A stretch of DNA of 64,000 bases from Anthostomella pinea (taxonomy: Eukaryota; Ascomycota; Sordariomycetes; Xylariales; Xylariaceae). Below are positions 57,756 through 64,000 of the stretch, piece by piece. A model generated the notes under the pieces. That model worked only from the letters and a program-made list of their open reading frames with translations, was not told where the DNA came from and did no database searches. Position 1 is the first letter of the stretch, and each line of letters opens with the position of its first letter. Both the position numbers and the translations under genes were made by a program. The stretch is from assembly GCA_963556695.1 (NCBI GenBank), contig CAUWAG010000012.1:1488001-1552000 (forward strand). Reading direction: 5' to 3'.

Positions 57756-59009
57756 ATGAACCCTCCCAGCCACCGCCAAGAGGCGAACGAACATGCCGTC
57801 AGCTGGCAGAGTGCGGCCGGAGCTCTCGTAGCTTTAGCTGTTAACGTGTGCCTCCAAGACTCTGGAGATGTGCTGAGCTTCCCCAAGGAGCTGGCCGTGT
57901 TTGCCCACTCATCACCCGTCATCTGCCTGGTCGACAGTCTGGTCATCGTGTTGCAAGTCTTGATACAGAGCATCAGCAAAGGTGGCCTCGCACAGTCTGT
58001 CAGGGACGTCGCAGCGCATCGCCATCAGCTCAGTGACGAGGCCATGTCACTTAATGGACTCGTCAAATTATGCATGCTTTTGGCCCTGTGCATCACCCAG
58101 ACCACAAAACTCTTCGCACTGAAGGGTGTGCCATGGACGCAGCTCTTGGGCGCGTGTTACCTCCTCTGCTACGTCGTCAATGCCATCCTCAATACGCTTG
58201 GCCCGCATCGACCCCAGAACGAAGCATTGCGCGCTCGACTGCTGAGATGGAGCCCGAGCGAGAATTGGATGGCCGCATTCACCGCCGCTTCATGCCTCGC
58301 CCAACTCGTCATCGGAGCATCGGCTACAAGCACCGTGATGCCCAGCTTCGAAGACGCGAAGCTGTGGTATCTACTCATGCCCCTGCACTGGCCCATGTAC
58401 TTGTGTTTGCTCTTCTCATACCTCGTGTGCTCGGTAATTTTGATCTTCGCCGTGTTAACGGCGCAGCTGCTCCTAGTCGTCGGACCGATCCTGCTCTGGT
58501 GCATAGCTCTGCTACTCGGTACCCTGCTGAGCCGATGGCTCGTCCCCGATGCCCGGGTAAGCTCAACGCTGTCGGGTGTGATGGCGCCGCGCAGGCGGCA
58601 ATCAGTGGCGAGAGGCGCGAGAGGCATCATCGTTGCCTTCGTCATGGTCCCCAGCGTCGTGTCCAGCAGCCTCCTGTGGCAGTACGTTGACATTGGCAAG
58701 CACCTCCCAAAAGACCGCAACGAAAGGCTAGGAGAGTGGATCAAGACCATTGCGGCGGCATCTCCGCCCTACATCAGCCTACTTGTGATGGCTACTGTCA
58801 TTGGGCTGCTTTCATGGCTGCTTGTTCGTGTCATACTAAAAGCTCTACGTCAATTGGCCTTGGTGGACATCAAAGACAACGAGAGCGAGCATGTCTGGCT
58901 GGGCTGGCTGCTCTTGATCACCAATATTGGCTTTGCCTTGCTGTTTTATACAAGGATATATCGTCTCGAGGGAACTTACAAGCCGCCCTGGGCAGAGAAT
59001 CTTGGCTAG
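57756..59009 (+). CDS. Hypothetical polytopic membrane protein, 417 aa
   Basis: Family not recognised. Single exon from the ATG at 57756; the frame extends upstream only to a GTG. About nine or ten hydrophobic spans are visible, among them WTQLLGACYLLCYVVNAIL, the long run LCLLFSYLVCSVILIFAVL plus TAQLLLVVGPILLWCIALLL, VAFVMVPSVVSSSLLW, YISLLVMATVIGLLSWLLV and LGWLLLITNIGFALLFY. There is a basic loop (APRRRQSVARGARG) after about residue 275. No transporter signature or conserved charged residue pattern is recognised. The broken BAHD gene lies convergent to it, 76 bp away. Confidence 0.6.
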   Translation: MNPPSHRQEANEHAVSWQSAAGALVALAVNVCLQDSGDVLSFPKELAVFAHSSPVICLVDSLVIVLQVLIQSISKGGLAQSVRDVAAHRHQLSDEAMSLNGLVKLCMLLALCITQTTKLFALKGVPWTQLLGACYLLCYVVNAILNTLGPHRPQNEALRARLLRWSPSENWMAAFTAASCLAQLVIGASATSTVMPSFEDAKLWYLLMPLHWPMYLCLLFSYLVCSVILIFAVLTAQLLLVVGPILLWCIALLLGTLLSRWLVPDARVSSTLSGVMAPRRRQSVARGARGIIVAFVMVPSVVSSSLLWQYVDIGKHLPKDRNERLGEWIKTIAAASPPYISLLVMATVIGLLSWLLVRVILKALRQLALVDIKDNESEHVWLGWLLLITNIGFALLFYTRIYRLEGTYKPPWAENLG

Positions 59010-59085
59010 CTCGTGCCGAATGGGAGCGAGACCAGTCCGGCCGAAGTACAAATGTTTCCTTCCTTATGCGTAGGACGGGTTAGTC

Positions 59086-60354
59086 CTACGCGTCAAACCC
59101 TCGCGGCTGGGCGTATCGTTGCAGCTCCTCGTCTTGGAACAAACGATCATGGCACGACTCCTCCAAGCATACGATGACCTCGAGACCCTCATCACTCCCT
59201 TCCGCCTCCATGCCAGCCCGGCTCGGCAGTATGAAGCAATACCCCTCAAACTGCGGATGCGGCCACCGCACGGCCGCCGCCATCTCGGTCAAGTTGCCGT
59301 CGGCCAGGATATCGCGGATGGCCCGAGGCTCGGTGCGAGGCAGCGCTACGGCGTTGCCCATGAAGTTGTCGGTAAGAGGCGGCTGCATCTTGGCTCGCGT
59401 GTTGAGGCCGTGAGCAAGGATGGTCTTGGTGTCGAGGTCCGGGTTGAGGAGGGGCAGTTTGGCTCGCGTGATGGTCTTCCACAGGACTCCCATTGTGGCA
59501 CCGTAGGTCGATATCCAGGTATCACCCGTCTTCGCGGTTGACTCGTCTTTCAACTTCGTCATAATGCTCTTGGGGAAGTGCCACATGCGGATTTTCAGCG
59601 CGGGCATCTTGAATCGGCTGGTGGAGGTGGCGACGGGCCGCCCGCGTCTTTCAAGATCTCGAACTACCCATCCAGTTGCTTCCATCTCGCCGGACTCGGC
59701 CTTGGTGCGCTGAGTCGTGCTCTGTCCAGGGCCGCTCTGTCGATGGGCTCAAATGGTGCGCCGAGTCTCGCAGCCGCCGAGCTTTTGGCCCATGTCTTCA
59801 GAAAACCATTGCATCCCGTGCCGTCTGAGCAATTGTGGTGAATGGCGGCCGCCAGGATCAGTCCCCCTCGTATGAAGTTGATCTGGAATGCCGAGATGAT
59901 GGTGTCCTCGTCTGCATTCTCTCCCAGGGGGGAGAACAGCTGTTTCTCCGTGACCGATTTGGGCAACAGTTTGTGCCCTTCGAGGAGCTGGACGGGGAAG
60001 TCGTTCTGCTCCAGGTACGCGAACGAGGGGAAATCATTGCCAGGCTGGTCCAAATGGTTGATGTGCAGGCCGACACTAGAATCCTGTCTCTTGGTGACCC
60101 ACATCCGCCCATTGGACTCGTCCATGCGGAGAGAAACCCGCGAGTAGGGGGAACTGGCTGAGGCTGAACTCGAGGCCCTCCTTCACACTCGATACGATGG
60201 CATCTTGGACGACATCCCCGGTCAGCTTGAATACCTCGGCAATCTGAACATAGACCTTGATCATGGTGTGGTCCATGTCGGACAGCTCGAAGCGCTCGGA
60301 TGGGGGTGCATCTTGGCAGCCTAGTGGTTGGACACGAAGCTCTTGCGAAGCCAT
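59086..60354 (-). pseudogene. BAHD-type acyltransferase, frame-disrupted
   Basis: Acyl-CoA-dependent O-acyltransferase of the transferase family PF02458, which includes fungal acetyltransferases of secondary metabolism. The ATG at 60354 gives MASQELRVQPLGCQDAP and FPLLAGF. The frame then changes by one base near 60125-60140, before DESNGRMWVTKRQDSS. The catalytic HxxxD motif is intact (AIHHNCSDGTGCNG). A second irregularity at 59618-59667 can be read either as a 50-bp GT-AG intron or as a stop plus a frame slip. The last part (MPALKIRMWHFPKSIMTKL to the end at 59086) is coding-like. A canonical DFGWG motif is not seen. One base error is needed in every model, so I call a probable pseudogene. 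Confidence 0.6.
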
Positions 60355-61779
60355 ATTTTTTAGTTCGGGCAATGCAAAACTTGAAGTGAAGGACAGGTTG
60401 TAGGAAAGGAGTGCTAGACTGGGCGATCAGAAGATGTACAGGTAACAAGGAGACAGTCGTTAAGAGCCCAGGCCTATCAAAGCTCGCTGCCTCGTCGAAA
60501 AGTGCCGCCCTCGGCTTCTCCTGTTGCGGGCCGCGGCGGGTCGTCGGTGGTTACATGTGCAGGGGACTCTGCAGTTTCTTGTCTCCGTCCCGGACATGAG
60601 TCGTCTATCATCGTATCACAACACCACGTCACATGGATCCCGCGTACTAGACATGGAAAGGTTCCGGAAAACAACTAGGTTTCTGCTTGTGAGGTCGGTC
60701 CACCTGAGGCTCTGGGGCCAATCCTCGTCATACATCCTATACCCATATCCTATTATCCACATCCTGTCTTATGAACTGCGGTTGAGCACCACCTGGCAGC
60801 CTGGGTATCGCCATTCCCTATAGCCCCATATGCCCTGCAACCGGCCCTGATCAGAACTGAGGAGTCGGCTGGATGGCGTTGGTGTGGTTTGACGTTGACG
60901 ACTGCATACTGCTGCCTGCATACACTGGGCCGGGTCTTTGGCTGCCCCTCTCCCTCACATACGGAGAGGAAGCAAGGGAGATGGCTATCAACCAGGTCCT
61001 CGGGATTCGGAAAATCAAGGCAGGCAGGTTCCGCGCTTTGCAGCTAACTGTGAAAGTGACAAGGGTTCTGGAGGCTGTGGCTAACAATTACAGGAGCCCA
61101 GCTTCATCACCCAATTCGCTAATCTTTCTGATAAGTGCTGGTACTTCTAGCACAGGCAAGGAAACAGTTCAAACTGATGCACTTCGCTTTGAGCTAGACG
61201 AATTGGTTAACCTATGTGCAGACGTGGCGATAACCCCGGCTGATACCCAGGTGGTGCTTCGCCGCAGTTCATCAGATACCCATCAGATACCCAATCCTAC
61301 ACCTACACCCACATCCTACATCCACTATACTTTTTTCTGTCGGCCTGTCTCCAGATGTCGGGGATGATATGCACTAGCGTCTCAATATGCTGGCGCCCTT
61401 CTGCATTTGGGTCCCTACCTTGCCTGCTGGATGTGCGCAGAAAAAGTGTGTCTTGGTGAGTTATAATACCGTGCTGTGCCGCACGCGTGGTACTCGTCGC
61501 TCAGGCTGCAGCTTCGTTATTGGTGCCCATATTTGCGGTGTGTCTCAAGATGACAGGCCACCCACGTTGATTCCATACCTTTGGCTCAAAAGTCAAAAAG
61601 GGGATACCATGAGCGGGCGGCAATCTTGCTTTCCATCATAAGAGGTGCTATGTCCCTGGGCAACTGGGTTGTCATCGCAAAGTCCTGCTTCTTCTCCATG
61701 TGTATCCCTTCAGTGTGAATCTTTGAGCAAAAGCGCCAGCATAGATTTCCTCTCCAGGCGCGAGATCGTCCTCGAGGAC
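60355..61779. other. 1.4-kb stretch between damaged genes
   Basis: Contains a 164-codon plus-strand frame (60873-61367), overlapped by a minus-strand frame, that I do not recognise. An upstream exon of the receptor gene could lie in the last 100 bp. Nothing can be supported. Confidence 0.4.
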
Positions 61780-63039
61780 ATGCAGCCAGTTGTCTGGATC
61801 ATCACGATTCCCTTTGCGATATTGTGCCTCTTCTCATTCTTCTTCCGGCTTTATGCTCGCCGTTACGTTACGAACTCATTTGGTGTTGACGACTGGCTCA
61901 TGTTCGTCGGACTATTCATATGGATCGTCCAACAATACATTGCCTGGATGTGGACGATACTTGGTGGCGGCCTGGGAGTAAATCATCCAACTAATGATGA
62001 ATCCATCGGCTGATTGTGTGCCCAATAGTCACGTCGGTCGAGTATCAAGCGACAGCGTCGACACGATACATCTCGTAGGTGCCCGACAGCCCTCCGCAAC
62101 CATGGGCTCGTAAACGCCTCGCTGACTGTGGGGGATGACAGTATCTATTCATCGAGGAATTCTGGTACCTTCTGCTGCAGTTCATCATCAAGCTGTCCTT
62201 CTTGTTCTTCTACAGGCGGACCCTCAACACCACAATTGGGTTCCAACGTACACTCTACGTCGTCATGGGCTTTGTCACCTGCCAAACCGTCGGAACCTGG
62301 GTCTTTTACGGCCTGCAGTGCATTCCCATACAAGCCTACTTTCATCCCGAGCGCTATCCAGACGTCCACTGCGTTGCCTCTGCTCTCTCTTACTACCTCC
62401 CCTCGGTTGCAGTATGTTCTTCACCTGTCCTGTGCGGCTTCTGGTCTAACCTTAATCTGACAGAATGTTCTGATGGACGTCGTTATATACCTTATCCCAG
62501 TTCCCATTCCTTGGAGGCTCCAGGCCTCCAGACGTCGCCGCTTCGAACTAATCGCTCTGTTCACCTTGGGTGGCGGTACCGTCATCGTCTCTCTGCTCCG
62601 GTTCATCGTCCTGTGGCAGCTTAGCAACACCCTAGACACGACCTACGTTTTCGGGTCAGTCACCATCGTCACGTCGGTCGAGTTTGCCGCCGCAATCATC
62701 ACAGCCAACACACCAGGCACGGCGGCCCTCTACCGCGACTGGAGAGGCAAGAATCGTTCTGGCAGTACTTGGTCGCGACCCGAGGTCGAGTTAGGTAACG
62801 TCGCCACTGTTGGTTCCATGCCGAACAAACATAAGATGGGGTTTTCAAAGCACACAAAGTCTCGTATACGTACAGAGAGCGAGGAGGATTTGAACGCGCC
62901 ACGGGTATTGAGGCACACGGGGACCTCGTCAAGGAATGTGACGGTTGAGAGGAGTGTGGTCGTGACCCATTCTTCACCTGTTCAAGCTGGCTTGGACAAA
63001 TCCAGCGCCCTGCCGGTACAGTACTACCAGTTCAAATAG
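61780..63039 (+). pseudogene. PTH11-like rhodopsin-domain receptor, frame doubtful
   Basis: Seven-transmembrane fungal membrane protein of the PTH11-like/rhodopsin-domain family, candidates for surface sensing. Exons 61780-61977, 62029-62074, 62142-62411 and 62464-63039. Spans seen: WIITIPFAILCLFSFFF; WLMFVGLFIWIVQQYIAW then the GGGLG turn; EEFWYLLLQFIIKLSFLFFY; YVVMGFVTCQTVGTWVFYG; NVLMDVVIYLIPVPIPW; FELIALFTLGGGTVIVSLL; VTIVTSVEFAAAIITANTPG. The family pattern VDDW after the first span is present. A polar cytoplasmic tail follows. Exon 2 is 46 nt where 45 would keep the frame, so either one base is extra or a splice site is unusual. The N-terminus may begin in an unrecognised upstream exon. 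Confidence 0.6.
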
Positions 63040-63704
63040 GCTCTTGATCGTCTAGTATGTATCAATAGAGAAATCCCACTGCACTATCGACAAAGCCCTG
63101 CCTATAGGAGGGGCATGTATGAGATCGCTTGACTGGAGAGTAAAGCATAGTGTACGCACGGCGAACTTGCTCGGAGGTGGGTATAGTTGAGGTAGCTTGC
63201 TGTAGAGAAGAGAAGTATGCGATCCCGATCGAGCGACGTCATGCTAGTCGCGGCACTCTCACCATTCAGTAGGAAGCTTTCACATTCAAAGCGACCGAAG
63301 CGACGAGAGTGCCAACCATCACCAGACATCGATCAAGACGTTCAGAGCACCATACGTATCGCCAATGACGACCTATTCACTTAGCCAGTCCTCATGACGC
63401 AGGTGTACCGCTCAGAGGGTACTCTCTCCTTTTGATACGACTTGTTCGCCAAGCATCACTCTCTCACAGCTCTCCTCCGGTTCATCCATTCGTCCAATGG
63501 ACCAAATATCGCGTCCCACGTCAACAGTCACGATCCCAGCACCAGCCATCACCATTCACACGTCGTTATCAGCAATCTCTCGAGCGACGCTTCCTGCCTT
63601 CCAGCTACGCCTTCGGTGGGTTCTGACCCTGACAGAGTCAGAAGACGACTCAGACCACCCAGACAGCGTGAGACCTGGTCAACTTGACCAGACACCCCTA
63701 TTAG
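63040..63704. other. 3' flank of the receptor gene and LINE 5' side
   Basis: Several short frames, rich in Ser/Pro/Gln/Arg. The last 250 bp may be the degenerate 5' part of the LINE. A stop (63702-63704) lies just upstream of the endonuclease frame. Confidence 0.4.
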
Positions 63705-64000
63705 GACCTGACCAGACACGGACTACCTCGGAGTTGCCTGACCAAAAAGCTTGCCTGGCCACCTCCTGCCCACTGCGTAGTAGCAGGAGATTTTAACGCA
63801 AACGACCCCTCTTGGGAACCAGGAATACCAAGAAGAGCCCGAGGCGGGGAAATTACACAGTGGGCAGCAGAAAACCAGCTCTTGTACATTGGGGAACCGG
63901 GCGTCCCTACACACGACGATGGGCACGTCCTCGACCTGACCTTCTCGAACGTCCCCTTTGCAACCGCAGTAGTCAACTACGCTATACACGCAGCCGCAGA
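63705..64000 (+). mobile_element. LINE (Tad1/I-like) endonuclease fragment, runs off the window
   Basis: One frame gives HCVVAGDFNANDPSWEPG, then a polar helix (EITQWAAENQLLYIGEPG), PTHDDG and VLDLTFSNVPFA. This is the exonuclease-endonuclease-phosphatase domain of fungal non-LTR retrotransposons, with the GDFN and LDLTFS catalytic motifs. The frame is open to the window end, so reverse transcriptase would lie beyond it. Upstream of 63705 the frame is closed, so this copy is truncated or has decayed at its 5' side. Confidence 0.8.

Noticed and set aside
60873..61367. 164-codon frame starting with ATG
   Set aside because: No family resemblance and an Ala/Ser/Thr-rich end; it lies in a decayed neighbourhood. 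Not supported.

Overview
The window is nuclear DNA of a filamentous ascomycete (Pezizomycotina, most likely a Sordariomycete; I do not name a species). Evidence: dense short protein genes on both strands, GT-AG introns mostly of 49-110 bp, a fungal-type cystathionine gamma-synthase, an H2A ending in SQEL, an NRPS-like reductase, a PTH11-like receptor, a Fot1/pogo transposon, a copia-type LTR and a LINE at the right edge. Gene models were built by hand by joining open frames across canonical splice sites until the exons gave a continuous, family-consistent protein.

Left half (1-36.7 kb) is mostly housekeeping: the 3' part of SMC6 (+), COQ9 (-), a 7-kb stretch with no recognisable gene that ends in a pyrimidine-rich leader, a three-RRM Gbp2/Hrb1-like protein (+) with an apparent 8-nt microexon, a small Cys-rich protein (+), SRP14 (-), SGD1/NOM1 (+), mitochondrial dihydrolipoamide dehydrogenase (+), a 1058-aa adenylation-thiolation-reductase enzyme (+), cystathionine gamma-synthase (-), an amidohydrolase gene with an in-frame stop (+), an SPX-RING ubiquitin ligase (-), JJJ1 (+) and ATG4 (-).

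Middle (37-50 kb): a decayed 1.9-kb Fot1/pogo-like element with a TA target duplication, then SQS1 (+), divergent histones H2B (-) and H2A (+), a five-exon 99-aa complex I subunit NDUFB9 (-) and the 2-oxoglutarate dehydrogenase E2, KGD2 (+). E2 and its E3 partner LPD1 therefore lie within 30 kb of each other. COQ9, LPD1, KGD2 and NDUFB9 are all mitochondrial energy-metabolism genes, but nothing in the sequence shows co-regulation.

Right part (50-64 kb) is different: gene-poor, with a copia-like LTR and primer-binding site, two unrecognised intact genes (355 and 417 aa), a 126-bp MITE, and three genes whose exons join only if a single-base frame error is allowed (an unknown protein at 54-55.5 kb, a BAHD-type acyltransferase at 59-60.4 kb, a PTH11-like receptor at 61.8-63 kb). 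It ends inside a LINE endonuclease domain. It reads as an accessory, decaying segment attached to a conserved one, although assembly error must be excluded for the single-base lesions. No tRNA, rRNA or CRISPR array was recognised by eye.
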